DNA of 64,000 bases, from the NCBI GenBank assembly GCA_012934845.2, contig WNNJ02003258.1, forward strand, positions 310,001 through 374,000. The letters are read 5' to 3'. Positions 10,497 to 22,244 of the stretch are shown one piece after another; position 1 is the first letter of the stretch, and each line of letters begins with the position of its first letter. A program made the position numbers and the translations under genes. Under the pieces are notes generated by a model. The model was not told the origin of the DNA, made no database searches, and worked only from the letters and a program-made list of their open reading frames with translations. Origin of the DNA: Pomphorhynchus laevis. Taxonomy: Eukaryota > Acanthocephala > Palaeacanthocephala > Echinorhynchida > Pomphorhynchidae.

Positions 10497-11460
10497 GAAA
10501 ATTCAAAACGTGAAAAGAGTACCATTTGGCAACACAATAAAAAGCGCAAAAATTTCTTGTGATATTTCGATCTTAACATAGATGATATAATAAATATTTA
10601 ATAAGTAAATAATAAAATAAATAATTCTAGTAGCTGTGATTGTGTTAGAAAATTCAAAACGTGAAAAGAGTACCATTTGGCAACACAATAAAAAGCGCAA
10701 AAATTTCTTGTGATATTTCGATCTTGGCATATAATCTTCAGACATCTTTAAAATAAAAAATAAAAATTACATTAAATTGTAAGTTATCTAATTTAGTAGT
10801 ATTTAAAAATTAAAAAATCTTTAATGTCTTTACGAATCCTTCATCTTTGCGATTGATAGTAGGATTCATCTCTTTGATGTATATCGCTTCTAGAATTCGT
10901 AAATTCACAACATTACGTTAATTCATTAAAGCCGTTGTATTATCAATTATTTCCTTTTCAGATACTTTAATGTTATGTTCATTCTCGATATGCTTCTTAA
11001 TCGCACTGCTATATGAATGTTGAGTCATTCGTGAATACAACTGTTTCGTCGTGTAACCAATATAAATGTTGTTAGAAATGACCTTACATTTAGCTTTTGT
11101 ACATGTGAATTGGTATACAGTGTTGTGCAAGGGTTTTTGAATCGTACAATTTTTCAATATTGTGTGGCTAATTCGTTACATGATGACTTAACGTAATGTT
11201 GTGAATTTACGAATTCTAGCTGCGATATTCATCAAAAAGATGAATCCTACTATCAATCGCAAAGATGAAGGATTCGTAGACATTAAAGATTTTTTAATTT
11301 TTAAATACTACACAATTAGATAACTTACAGTTTAATGTAATTTGTATTTTTTATTTTACAGATGTCTGATGATGATCTATGTCAAGATTGAAATATCACA
11401 AGAAATTTTTGTGTTTTTTTTGGGTTGCCAAATGGTACTCTTTTTACGTTTTGAATATGT
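10497..11460 (-). mobile_element. PLE-4: GIY-YIG fragment inside a long inverted repeat
   Basis: Minus-strand 11157-10918 encodes TVYQFTCTKAKC, then NIYIGYTTKQLYSRMTQH and AIKKHIENEHNI, a PLE GIY-YIG nuclease with the YIGYTT motif and the downstream His/Glu-rich region. It is flanked by inverted arms of about 265 bases (about 10650-10920 and 11190-11455). An 86-base piece of the left arm is also directly duplicated (10497-10582 and 10650-10735). The right arm carries CTGATGA, an extra T, GATCT/AGATT and GAAA at 11366-11393. No RT remains. Confidence 0.65.
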
Positions 11461-11499
11461 TTTGTTTTAAAATAAGTTTCTACTGACAATTTACTTTTG

Positions 11500-12230
11500 A
11501 CATGTGGAATAATATACTAAATAATCAAATTCCACAAGATGAAATACGTCATTAGAATGTATTTGGCCCCGCTGTTACGCCTAGTTAATGAACAGGTGTC
11601 AAAGCTTGGTAACATAGCAGTTCCTCCTGTACCACTAATCTGTATTCTGATACATCGTCTGTTATTTATTATAAAATACGTAGACTCAGTTATCTGACTT
11701 GATTTGCTCTACTGACAAGTTATTATTGACCTTGTGAACTTTATTTTCTCGATAATATAACTTCTGTCAAAAAATACTGAAATTATTCAGCATTGATACA
11801 AACTATTTTTCTGCTTATTTTAAAAAATTTTTATATACTTTGTATTAGTCTTGAAGATATAATTAAATCAGCTAACTGAGTCTACGTATTTAATATAATT
11901 ATAAACTAAACAAAACATAATAATGCTAAATCAAAATTTAATAATTAAATAATAAAATTAATAATTGTTTTTAGATTTTTTATAATTTAAATCAAGTTAA
12001 AATAAAAAATTGAAATTTAAAATAAACGTCATTTTTATGAATTGACTAATAAATAACAGACGTTGTATCATAATAAGAATTAGAGGTCATCAGGAGGAAC
12101 TGCTATGCTATCAGGTTTCGGCCCCTAACTCCTCTACCCAACATAGCAGCGAGGCCAAATACATGCTAATGATGTATTTCCTCTGATAAAACTATCTAGT
12201 ATATTATTCTAATACAAAGTATATTATGTA
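11500..12230. repeat. Two PLE-B terminal repeats in inverted orientation
   Basis: The family end runs from a GTATATTA..ATTATC block through a hairpin (CTGCTATG ... CATAGCAG in good copies) to ATACATCGTCTGTTATTTAT. One copy reads on the plus strand (about 11509-11680), the other on the minus strand (about 12230-12040). Between them is the longer repeat body with TACGTAGACTCAGTTA and CTACTGACAAGTTATT. The same end lies immediately 3' of the RT in the 12230-13060 and 20240-21480 copies, so it is a PLE-B 3' terminus. Confidence 0.7.
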
Positions 12231-13060
12231 TTATCCATCCATAAAAATTTGTCACTTAAGAGTTTAAATTTATTCTTTATATTATTGTGTTGATTTATAT
12301 ATTTTACTATTTTCTGCTTGATGTTATTTTTATAGTAACCTAGTTTAAAATATGTATCTATTAAATTATTTAAATGATTTTGAAGAAAGCCAATATCATT
12401 ACATATTGTTGCAATTCTTAAAATTTCATTATTTTATGTGTTATATTTTATATTATATGGTATGCATGAATGCTCATGCAAAAATATGTTTCTTGTAAAT
12501 TTAAATATGTCATCTTTACGATATAAATTAATAGTAGTCTTAGTTGATGTTAATTTAATGTTCATATCTAGATATATACCTTCTTTATAATTAATATTGG
12601 TTTTGTTAAGAATAAGGCTTTTTGGATAAATTTGTTCACTAATTGAATAAAAGTTATTAGAATTAAATACACATATATCATCAATGTATCGAAACATATA
12701 TTTCATATATTTATATAGTTTGGATTTAGTTTTTACACTGTTATGAACAGATTCATATTCTATAAAGCTTAAAAACAAGTCAGCTTTAATTGGGCTACTA
12801 TTACCACCCATTGGAACACCTTTTACTTGTCTAAATATAGATGTACCTACTTTTAAATAATTTTGATTTATCAAAATATTTCAGGAATCTATTAATTCAA
12901 TTTTATTCATATACTTATATTTACTTGATGGTTCAATTTGTGTTAGATATTCGTTATAATTATTATAACATATATATGTATATATTTTTCCGAATATAAG
13001 ATTAATTAATTTTACTAATGCTTCTTTAATATCTACTAACTTTTATTTAGTGAATTTTCG
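12230..13060 (-). mobile_element. PLE-B fragment: C-terminal reverse transcriptase
   Basis: Minus-strand 12874-12434 is open for 146 codons and contains [20 protein letters not shown] (RT domain B), then FRYIDDICVFN (domain C with catalytic YIDD), then [19 protein letters not shown] (domains D/E). These are PLE-type RT motifs with the GGNSSP variant. Upstream on the same strand, 13060-12880 continues toward the domain-A region. Downstream it runs into the family's 3' terminal repeat. The N-terminal half is absent. Confidence 0.8.
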
Positions 13061-13270
13061 AATGCAGCTGCATTCATCATCAGATTGTAAATTAAGTAGC
13101 CAAGAAAGTTCAATCTACTTTGTATTATAATAAGATGCTTGATAATCAAATTTAATCAGAGGCGATGTATCATTAGCATGCATTTGTCTCCGCTGCTATG
13201 ATGAGTCAATGAATACGGGTCGAAACCTGATGACTTATAATCCTTATTCTGATACATCGTCTGTTATTTA
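13046..13270 (-). repeat. PLE end hairpin followed by a PLE-B terminal repeat
   Basis: Minus 13083-13056 reads CTGATGA, an extra T, the perfect 16-base palindrome GAATGCAGCTGCATTC, then GAAA. Downstream (13130-13270) is a diverged copy of the PLE-B terminal repeat ending ATACATCGTCTGTTATTTAT on the plus strand. Confidence 0.6.
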
Positions 13271-13274
13271 TTAT

Positions 13275-13875
13275 TTAATTAATAAAAATTGACTTTTATT
13301 TAAAATTTCAATTTTTTATTTTAACTTGATATAAATAAATTGTGCAAAATCTTATATAATTATTTATTAATAAATACTAAACCCATAATCTTCTTCCATT
13401 TCGATTATATAGTTTTATTAGTTATAAAATTTATATTTTTATTGTTTTATAAAGTTATAGTATTTTCTAATAAAACTATATAATTATTTATTATTTATTT
13501 TTATTTATTTTTCTGATTTGTTTACTGACAAATTATTATTGGTTTGTGGACTTTGTTTTCTCGGTAATATAACCTCTGTCAGTAATACTGAAACTATGTA
13601 TTCATGATACGACTATTTTTCTGCTAATTGTCAAGCAAGTTTGATTAATATTTTTATTTTTCTTATAATTTTACAATATAAATTAGACTTATCGTAGTTA
13701 TCTGATTTGATTAATTAAATATTTAATTGATAAGATGTAAAATCAGCTTTTATCAATTTTTATAGTTAAATCCATGTATTATTATTTAAATGTATACTAT
13801 TTGATATCAAATTGATAATTTTGGTCAGATATTTGTTATTAATTGAATAAAAATGAACATAAATTTATCAAACAG
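13275..13875. repeat. Long repeat, inverted partner at 28434-29100
   Basis: This block of about 600 bases, including TCTGATTTGTTTACTGACAA at about 13510 and TTTGATATCAAATTGATAAT at about 13800, is matched nearly base for base by the reverse complement of 28434-29100. It contains part of the PLE-B terminal region and unique sequence, and no ORF. Confidence 0.8.
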
Positions 13876-13914
13876 ATAATCAAACAGTACTAATGTGCAC
13901 GGATGTCACTAGAT

Positions 13915-15010
13915 GTCTGAAAAACCTATTGTATAGCGGTTTTATTGAGCGAAAATTAAACAAGTACATAAAGAATTATTAACTCTGCCGTTCAAATTAG
14001 GGGGCATTGGGTTAGTTGATCCGGAATACATCGCTGACTTGGAGTACGATTGTTCTCGTAGAATGTACGAAACCTATCGAGACGGATATACGTTAGAAAA
14101 CCTGAGGGATGTTCAAACTCGAACAGCTAGAAACATCTCGTACATGCGATTAAACTTAGCCAAATCGCGGAAAGAATTAATACTAAAATCTCTACCAGCA
14201 GATTACTTTAAGATATTGGCACATGCTAGTTACAAGGGAGCTTCATCGTGGCTATCTTCCCTACATCTACGTCACGAGGGGTTTCGGCTTACAAACAATG
14301 AGTTTAGCGATGTATTAGCAGATCGCTATGGATGGTCTTTGCGAGCATTAGAAAATAAAAAATGCATGTGTTCTTCAGAAATGACTATCAATCATGCATT
14401 TTTGTGCTAGACCGGAGCGCTACTATCCATCAGGCAAAATGAAGTAAGGGATATATTTTCTCGCATCTTAAGCGGGATATGCAGTGGCGTGGAGGTTGAA
14501 ACAGTATTTGCACCCGTCCCATCTGATTATCGTTTTAAGCTTATCGAAAGAAGCGCGTCTGGATGTTGTATGTAGTGGACTATTCGGAAGCCTGTTTGAG
14601 CGGACATTTTTGGATGTCGCGATATTTAATGTGTATGCTCTCTCTAACTCCCGAACTGAGTGTAAGGCTGACTTTGAATACCATAAAAACGGAAAATATC
14701 GAAGTATGGAGAGCGAATTTCAAGTTTAAAACAGGCGCATTTCAGTCCGTTATTTTTTTCGTCTTCGGGATGATCAAGCCAGGAATCTAATAGGATAATG
14801 ACGCAAATAGCGTCAAAATTAAGTTCAAAACCCGAACTCCCATATCCTCGAATAATAAAAAATATAGAGAGAAAATTTCATATGCATTAGCTCGTGCTGT
14901 ATCTGCCTGTTTAAGAGCGCCACGCTCTACATATGAAAACCTGTTCACGATCATTTTCGATCAACAGAAGAGATGTCACGAAAGCCGGAAGATTCGAATT
15001 AAAGAGAAAT
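13915..15010 (+). mobile_element. LINE-I copy 2: RLE-type LINE, C-terminal part
   Basis: Frames on the plus strand give LPFKLGGIGLVDPEYIADLE, then KILAHASYKGASSWLSSLHL, then KCMCSSEMTINHAFLC, a C-x-C...H...C zinc motif, ending in a stop where the family has Cys-Lys/Arg. They continue with RLDVVCSGLFGSLFERTF and LDVAIFNVYALS, the restriction-like endonuclease core. Each segment aligns with the C-terminal third of the 932-residue protein at 33091. The copy is 5' truncated and has at least one nonsense change and frame shifts. Confidence 0.75.
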
Positions 15011-15169
15011 AACTGAGCTTATGATTGAATTTCTGAATTCTTTACTTTTGGATTCATTCTTGTATGTTTTACGAAAATAAAATTTCTGAATAAAAAACAG
15101 ATTACATGGCACACGAATGTAATTATAACAGAATAAAATTTCTTCTTTAAAAAATAAAATAAACAATAT

Positions 15170-15920
15170 TCCATTTAATAAATAATATAATTTATATTAG
15201 AATGAGGTACTTTGAATATTAGAATTTCATCAGAGAAAATAGGTCATTGGCGCATCTTTGACCCCACTGCTATCTAGGTCGAGGTAAATAATCGAAAGCA
15301 TATAATATATAAGTTCCTCCAGATGACCTATAATCCTCATTATTGTACATCGTCTGTTATTTATTAGTAAATTCATAAAATTTATCGTATAAAATATGTA
15401 GACAGGTATCTAATCGGATTTGTTCTACTGACAAGTTATTATTAAATATTATTATAAAATAATTATATTATTAAAAAATATCAAACTTTGACGATAAAAC
15501 ATAAACCCGCAATTTGCACGTCATAATTACATAAATATTATTTTTTAACACATTTGTGATCTCGTGGAAACAAAATGGTTTACCAAAAATAAAGAAAATT
15601 TTTACATATAAAAATATTTAATATTAAATCAATTTATAGCATCTAATACTTGTGTTTAATAAAAAGTAGAACAAAGCAATTGTATACATTAAATTAAATT
15701 AGCTAATTTAGCTGATTTGATACATAATTTATTTCAAATTAATATAAAAAAAATTGAAATTTAAGATAAAATTGTTATGAATTGACCAATAAATAACAGA
15801 CGATGTATCAGAATAATGATTATAGGTCATCAAGAGGAACTGCAATGATATCATGTTTCAGCCCTTGTTCCGTGGAAAAAAAACAGCAACAGGGGCAAAT
15901 ACATGCTAATAATGTAATAG
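15170..15920. repeat. PLE-B terminal repeats, two diverged copies
   Basis: Two divergent ends, plus orientation at about 15190-15370 and minus orientation at about 15920-15780, share TACATCGTCTGTTATTTATT or its complement and the AGGTCATC..GAGGAACTGC segment. The sequence between is AT-rich and non-coding. Confidence 0.6.
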
Positions 15921-15924
15921 TGTC

Positions 15925-16080
15925 TCAACCAACAATTTCTAGGATAATCAAAAAGACTGGTATTACAAAAAAATAATGATTTATTAAAGTAAAAAACTGG
16001 TATTACACGTAAAAACTATCTATTATACCAAAAGAAAGAAATGTCGCTGAAAGAATTGCTGCCAGAAAAGTTAGATCAGC
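15925..16080 (+). pseudogene. Possible helix-turn-helix transposase fragment
   Basis: Plus-strand GTGTCTCAACCAACAATTTC onward reads VSQPTISRIIKKTGITKK, then a stop. It resembles the helix-turn-helix of DDE transposases (SQPTVSRI in the Harbinger/Tc1 type). An ACTGGTATTAC block is repeated about 50 bases apart. It is very short and interrupts a PLE-B repeat; assignment to a family is not possible. Confidence 0.3.
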
Positions 16081-16480
16081 TAACTGAGTCTACGTATTTA
16101 ATATAATTATAAAATAAACAAAACATAATAATGCTAAATCAAAATTTAATAATTAAATAATAAAATTAATAATTGTTTTTAGATTTTCTATAATTTAAAT
16201 CAAGTTAAAATAAAAAATTAAAATTTAAAATAAACTTCATTTTTATGAATTGACCAATAAATAACAGACGATGTATCAGAATAATGATTATAGGTTATCA
16301 GGAGGAACTGCAATGATATCATGTTTCAGCCCTTATTCCGTGAAAAAAAACAGCAACAGGGGCAAATACATGCTAATGACGTATTTCTTCAGATGAAATT
16401 TGATTATCAAGTATCTTATTCTAACATAAAGTATAATAAAGAATTATTGGAACTGAATCAAAGAAAGGCGGAAACTTTTA
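16080..16480 (-). repeat. PLE-B terminal repeat
   Basis: Minus-orientation end with the TACGTAGACTCAGTTAGCTG start (here as its complement), the hairpin region and ATGTATTTGCC. Nearly the same as 15780-15920 and 39060-39250. Confidence 0.7.
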
Positions 16481-16729
16481 TTTGATATTTAGCATTTTCA
16501 GGAAATTACCTATTGTAATTTTCTAAAGACGCGATCAGAGGTTAGCGAAATATTAAATAAAATTTTTCTCCTATCTTTGATCCAGATTAAATAATTTTGT
16601 ATCAATAATGGATCATTATCAACTATTTAAAACAAAGTATATTAATAATTAGCAATCCACAATAAATTTTCCGCTTAAGATTTAAAATTTATATTTAATA
16701 TTATTTAGTTATTATTATGCATTAGAAAG

Positions 16730-17085
16730 AAAAAGTCAGTTCATTTTACCCAATTCTGACCAAATTCCTTGTCATTATAATTAACTTCTTTCCTCAGTAT
16801 ATCATAATATAGCGTTTTGCATATGAAGACAAAGTTATTATTAGCTTTATCAATAGTTGTTATTATATAGTTATGCTTTAATTTAGTCAGTTATGTATAC
16901 ATATCTTTATTAATGTCATCTTTCCTTTTATAATTGTTTGTTATTTTCATTTTCTTTTTAATTTTATCTAATATATAATCTTACCAAATATTTATCCTTG
17001 ATGTATTTAAAGATATAAATAAAACGTTGTTAGTTTAAATAGGCAATAACCTATTTTAAAACACTCGGAGATACTTTTTTAACAA
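16730..17085 (-). mobile_element. PLE-B fragment: N-terminal RT, interrupted by LINE-C
   Basis: The minus strand encodes the ITTIDKA.N.FVF.CK-like start of the PLE-B reverse transcriptase and the KKKMKITNNYKRKDDINKD linker. It ends abruptly at about 17085 where LINE-C begins. The same PLE-B/LINE-C junction is found again at about 22245, so the pair was duplicated after insertion. Confidence 0.65.
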
Positions 17086-17089
17086 CAGC

Positions 17090-20000
17090 AACTTCTTGCC
17101 AAGAAAAAACGAATAATATTACACGAGATTTTTTCTGTCAACTACTGGTTGGGTGTCGGGTCGTTGAGGCAGTGCACCGAACCAAGCTACTCCAGACATC
17201 GCGATCCTAGACGACAGACCAGAGTTAGATAACCCAATGCGGTCTTCGGCCAGTTTCGAGATTTGATATCTCCACCGGTATCGAGGTCTACCTCGAGGTT
17301 ACTTTCCAGAGAGTCCGGCCTGAAAAACGCTCAGAGAAAGGCGATCCCTAGACATCCTCAGAACGTGTCCTAGCTCCCTCTGCTAACTTTATTCGATGTG
17401 GAGAAGCAGCGACTTTACTTCGAGTTCATCCCGGATGACCGAGTTCTTAACCTTATCTGTAAAACTAAGACCGGTGTCACCGCGTTGGAACCTCATTTGG
17501 TCGCCTGTATCCGAGATATTTTCCTTTCGGTCATAGCCTAAAGCTCATGACCATAGGTTTAGCTCATGATTATAGATAGTAACGAATATTGCGTTGTAAA
17601 TCGAAAGCTTCACCTGAAGACTTTACTTCCGCTTCACCACGACAGACCTGAGCAAAGAACGCATTGCTGCGCTAGCTGCACAAATCAGCTTCTAAATCTC
17701 CTTGATGTTCCTGCTTTCCCTCGAGAACAATATCCCAAGATACTTGAAATTCTCCACGTCTGGAGTAACGTTTTTCCAATCCGGATTGACATTGGCACCT
17801 AAATCTAAGACAATCATATAGACAGTCTTAGAGGTACTAACGAACATCCCTACCGCTTGACATTACATCGTGAATCGATCTAGTAGACATTGTAAGTCAT
17901 CAGGACAAGAAGGCAACAGAACAACCATCTGCAAAAAGCAGAGATGGTATCCTGCTGGAACCGAACTGAAGACCGACATCCTTCAGAGCTGCTTGTTTCG
18001 AAATTTTGCACATGTAAACAAGGAACAAAAGTGGGGACAAAAGACAACTCTGACGAAGACCAACGCCTACTCCAAATCTACAAAACACATGTAGACCGAT
18101 TAAGCGAATTCCCAAGACCGTTCAAGGATAGTTGAGAGAGTAGAGAACTGATTCGTAGTTCCACGACATGGGCGAAAGCCGCATTGTTTCTTTTGCAACT
18201 GTCCCTTAACTATAGGCCGTATCCTTAACTCAAGAATCCTAGCAAATAGCTTACCAGGTTGGCTAAGAAGAGTGATGGCCCGATAATTGGAACACGCTTT
18301 TCGGACACCTTTCTTAAAGATCGGTACCACCATCCTGCTTCGCCACTCATTTGGAACCTTGCCCGAATTTAATACAACAATGAAGATCCCTGTTAGCCAC
18401 TTCATGCCAACAACGTCGAGAGTCTTTAAAGCTTCAGGTCGAATCTCGTCTACTTCAGAAGACTTGCTATTACGAAGTTTTTTAACAGCATCAATGATTT
18501 CTTCCAAAGAGATGAGTTCTTCCGTTGATTCTAAAGGATCTACTTCTACAAGAGAAAGCATATCTACCTGATAAAAAACCTGAAATGCTCTTTCCAGCAA
18601 TCAAGAATTTCTTCAATGTCAGTCAGCATAGATCCTATCTTGTCATAGACAGTTTGAGAAGTTTTCTGCTTTCGTACACGAAGGTTCCTGATCGTCCTCC
18701 AGAACTTCTTTGAAGCTGTCCTATAATCAAGTTTTAAATGATCTTCAAACTTCTCTCAAGCCGCCTTCTTCGCTTCAGTATTTGCTCGAGCTGAAACTCG
18801 CTTTGCTTTTTGGTAATTGTCTACAGCTTCCACTAATTTATCTTACAAAGTTGCCTTATAAGCCAACTTCTTCTGCTGGACAAAATCTCTAACTGTTAGT
18901 GTCCACCAAGCAGTTTGGCAATTTCCTCCGAGACAAGCCCCTTAGACCTTCGAGCCACAACTCTTAACAATTCCTTTAGCAAGCGAGGATCTGAAGATCT
19001 CCCATTCCTGATCAATGATCATTACCTCTGTTGGCAACTGAGAGAAGTCCACCCGGATGTAGCCTGTAAAACGCTTTTACATAAACATCCGCTAGACGCA
19101 TCCAGCACGTCCTCACACAACGTTTAGGTTTACTAGGATTATCTAGCATCTATTACTGCCATTACTAACAACAAGGTAGTGATCGGTTGATAGCTCAGCC
19201 CCTCTTTTCACACGAGTGTCTAGAACATTACGTCGCAGATCAGATTAAACGATTAAAAAATCGATCATTGATCTATGACTGAGAGAATCCTAATGTCATG
19301 TGCATATATGAATCAATTTATTTTCATACGTAGTGTTGGTTTTGCACAGATTGTTACTAGAACAAAAGTGCAATAATACAACACTACTCGCATTCAGATC
19401 AGAGAGTTCGTTTCTCCCCCACACTCCTTTCCAAGTGCTACTGTCGCTACCAACATGAGCATTGAAGTCACCTAAAAGAACGAGGGAATCTCCAACAGGA
19501 GTACTATCAAGCAGAGCCTGAAGATCTTCCACGAAGGCTGCGTATTCCGAGATAATGTTAGGAGTATACGCAAACACAACAGTTACCCTTTTCCCTCTTT
19601 GACTAAAACTCTTAGAAACGCCATCATTTGTTCACTAGGTTAAACCTCTCTACCACGAACGACAATCGGGGACTTGGAAGTATTCGTACACCCGCCTGTT
19701 GTCGCTTTCCGTTGGTAACTCTTGAACAGTTCAAGGTCCAACCTTGATCCAAAAGTTTAGTTCCAGTTCCAGAATAGTGAAGAGAAGTTACTCTGACTAT
19801 TTCAAGACCGAAGCGAGCCATCTTTTCAACTAATTATGGTTCTTTCCCCGGCAGTGAGATGACATTCCACGTTCCTACATGAAGGCTAGCGTGCTTCGGA
19901 TGTTGATACCTTTTTCCTTGTCTCCTTACAACTGCGTGGTCACACGGCGCCCGACAATTTTAACTCCTCCGGTCAGTGGTAAGTTGACCATTGTTCTTCA

Positions 20001-20140
20001 CATTTGGTTTATATTTTGAAAATTTGTTGCCTGAATTTTCATTGTCTTGTTTTGTTTGTTAGGCTATCCCCCTTTCCTGATATCTTTTGATTACCCAATA
20101 TCGCTACTGTAAGGAAACAGGTTTCCGAGACTCTCTTGCG
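17090..20140 (-). mobile_element. LINE-C1: craniofacial-development-protein-2-like LINE, long copy
   Basis: On the minus strand, from the 5' end: RYQHPKHASLHVGTWNV-like start (about 19920), MARFGLEIVRVTSLHYSGTG (19821), endonuclease FAYTPN..., then VLLGDFNAHVGSDSSTW (19577-19296), linker, and RT (18600-18100) with EIIDAVKKLRNSKSS, VPIFKKGVRKACSNYRAITL and CGFRP. Domain B/C follow at 18115-17900 ([16 protein letters not shown] and LLFADGCSV). The 3' part down to 17090 carries the GHV-type tail. The family's catalytic FADD reads FADG here and several frames are broken, so it is inactive. The element sits inside PLE-B. Confidence 0.75.
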
Positions 20141-20156
20141 CCTTTTCGTATATTAG

Positions 20157-20245
20157 CAATGATTTCTTCCAAAGAGATGAGTTCTTCCGTTGATTCTAAA
20201 GGATCTACTTCTACAAGAGAAAGCATATCTACCTGATAAAAAAAA
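20157..20245 (+). repeat. 88-base duplicate of a LINE-C interior fused to PLE-B
   Basis: Positions 20157-20245 match 18492-18587 base for base on the plus strand, up to CTACCTGATAAAAAA. Directly after it the PLE-B reverse transcriptase begins (GGGTATAAAGGTTGAATTAG). A repeated CCTGATAAAAAA at the join looks like a microhomology stutter. The fusion supplies an ATG at 20190 that reads antisense LINE-C sequence into the PLE-B frame. Confidence 0.8.
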
Positions 20246-21670
20246 CCTGATAAAAAACCTGGGTATAAAGGTTGAATTAGATAATAAAACTATACCTATA
20301 TTATATAGGAATCCAAAATTACATAAAAATCCAATAAAACCTAGGTTCATATGTAGTGCGTTTAAATGTACATTAAAACCACTTTCTGTCTATATGAATA
20401 AAATACTTAAAGTAATTAAAGCACATTTTAAAAAATATTGCAAGGTAATCGAAATTAATACTGGTATAAAACACTATTTCAGTATTAATTCTACAAAAGA
20501 ATTTTTAGAACAGACAAAAGGAATAAATTTTCAAAATATAAATACATACGATTTTAGTACGCTTTATACAAATCTAGATTTAGTAGATATTAAAGAAACG
20601 TTAGTAAAATTAATTAACCTTATATTCGAAAAAAGATATACATATATATGTTATAATAATTATAACGCCTATATCAAAATTATTTAAAAGTAGGGACATC
20701 TATATTTAGATAAGTGAAAGGTGTTCCAATGGGTGGTAATAGTAGCCCAATTATAGCTGACTTGTTTTTAAGCTTTATAGAATATGAATTTGTTTATAAC
20801 AGTGTAAAAACTAAATCTAAACAATATAAATATATAAAATATATGTTTCGATACATTGATGATATATGTGTATTTAATTCTAATAATTTTTATTCAATTA
20901 GTGAGCACATTTATCCAGAAAGCCTTATTCTTAACAAAACCAATATTAATGATAAAGAAGGCGTATATCTAGATATGAACATTAAATTAACATTAACTAA
21001 AACTACTATTAATTTATATCGTAAAGATGACATATTTAAATTTACAAGAAACATATTTTTGCATGAGCATTCATGCAAAAATACGTAGTTTCAGTATTTC
21101 ATAATACGTAGTTTCAGTATTTCTAACTGATGTTATATTACCAGGAAAACTAAACCACAAGTCAATAACTTGTCAGTAGAGCAAATCAAATCAGCTAAAA
21201 ATAACATCAAGCAGAAAATAGTAAAATATATAAATCAACACAATAATATAAAGAATAAATTTAAACTCTTAAGTGGCAAATTTTTTATGGATGGATAATA
21301 AATAATATACTTTGTATTAGAATAATATACTAGATAGTTTTATCAGAGGAAATACATCATTAGCATGTATTTGGCCCCGCTGCTATGTTGGGTAGAGGAG
21401 TTAGGGTCCGAAACCTGATAGCATAGCAGTTCCTACTGATGACCTCTAATTCTTATTCTGATACAACGTCTGTTATTTATTAGTCAATTCATAAAAATGA
21501 CGTTTATTTTAATTTATTTATTTTTTTTAACTTGATTTAAATTATAGAAAATCTAAAAACAATTATTAATTTTATTATTTAATTAATAAATTTTGATTTA
21601 GCATTATTATGTTTTGTTTATTTTATAATTATATAAAATACGTAGACTCAGTTAGCTGATTTAATTGTCT
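20240..21670 (+). mobile_element. PLE-B copy: most of the reverse transcriptase plus 3' terminal repeat
   Basis: Plus-strand 20266-20687 encodes YRNPKLHKNPIKPRFICSAF and [19 protein letters not shown] (PLE domain A, STLYTNL). Positions 20714-21088 encode [20 protein letters not shown] and FRYIDDICVFNSNNF. About 25 bases between them break the frame. The 3' part contains GGATGGATAATAAATAATAT, the CTGCTATG..CATAGCAG hairpin (about 21378-21429) and ACAACGTCTGTTATTTATTA (about 21480), then the repeat body to about 21670. The N-terminal endonuclease is missing. Confidence 0.85.
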
Positions 21671-21682
21671 AATCTGCCGTTG

Positions 21683-21990
21683 AAGTCATCGGAGTGATTT
21701 TGTTTGTTCTGCTATCTCCCGTTCTCAATATTATTGATGATCCAACATCACTACTGTAAGGAAACAGGCCTCCGTGACTCTCTTCCGCTTTTTCGTCCAT
21801 TGTTTAATCTGTCGTTGGAGTTATCAGAGGGATCTGATATAGTCTAAGAAAGGACTGTTTCCTACTGCTGATTCAAGCCGGCCAATTATTTAGCCGTTGA
21901 TCGACGAATGTCGAACACAGCTGCCCGGGCCGCTCCACTAAGAGGTTAATTGGCAAAATTTGCAAGTTGTTTCTGGAGGAATTTGAATGG
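21683..21990 (-). mobile_element. LINE-C 5' region fragment
   Basis: CACTACTGTAAGGAAACAGG at about 21751 and CTCTTCCGCTTTTTCG match 20103-20150, the 5' end of LINE-C1, at moderate identity. A second half (21800-21990) is unmatched and GC-richer. No coding sequence was recognised here. Confidence 0.5.
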
Positions 21991-22004
21991 CACCTAGCGG
22001 CCCT

Positions 22005-22240
22005 TCTATAATTATATTTGATTTTATACACTAAATCCTTTAATTTGGTAAATTCTAAATACATATCTTTATTAATGTTATCTTTCCTTTTGTAATTGTT
22101 TGTTATTTTCATTTTCTTTTTAATTTTATCTAATATATAATCTTACCAAATGTTTATCCTTGATGTATTTAAAGATATAAATAAAACGTTGTTAGTTTAA
22201 ATAGGCAATAACCTATTTTAAAACACTCGGAGATACTTTT
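22005..22240 (-). mobile_element. PLE-B fragment: linker and N-terminal RT (duplicate of 16.9 kb)
   Basis: The minus strand reads KKMKITNNYKRKDNINKD, then MYLEFTKLKDLVYKIK, the PLE-B segment upstream of the RT. It is colinear with 16900-17085 at a constant offset of 5162 bases from about position 22080 onward. Confidence 0.7.
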
Positions 22241-22244
22241 TTAA

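Noticed and set aside
13275-13875. Inverted pair with 28434-29100 as LTRs of one large element
   Set aside because: LTRs are direct, these are inverted, and the 15 kb between holds unrelated fragments in mixed orientation.
18287-19127. Plus-strand open frames of 60-94 codons
   Set aside because: Shadows of LINE-C1 RT and endonuclease on the minus strand.
21340-21480. Type II hammerhead in the PLE-B terminal repeat (GGTCCGAAACC ... CTACTGATGACC)
   Set aside because: GAAA precedes CTGATGA, but the bases that should open stem II (C before GAAA, C after CTGATGA) cannot pair and no stem III/NUH site fits.
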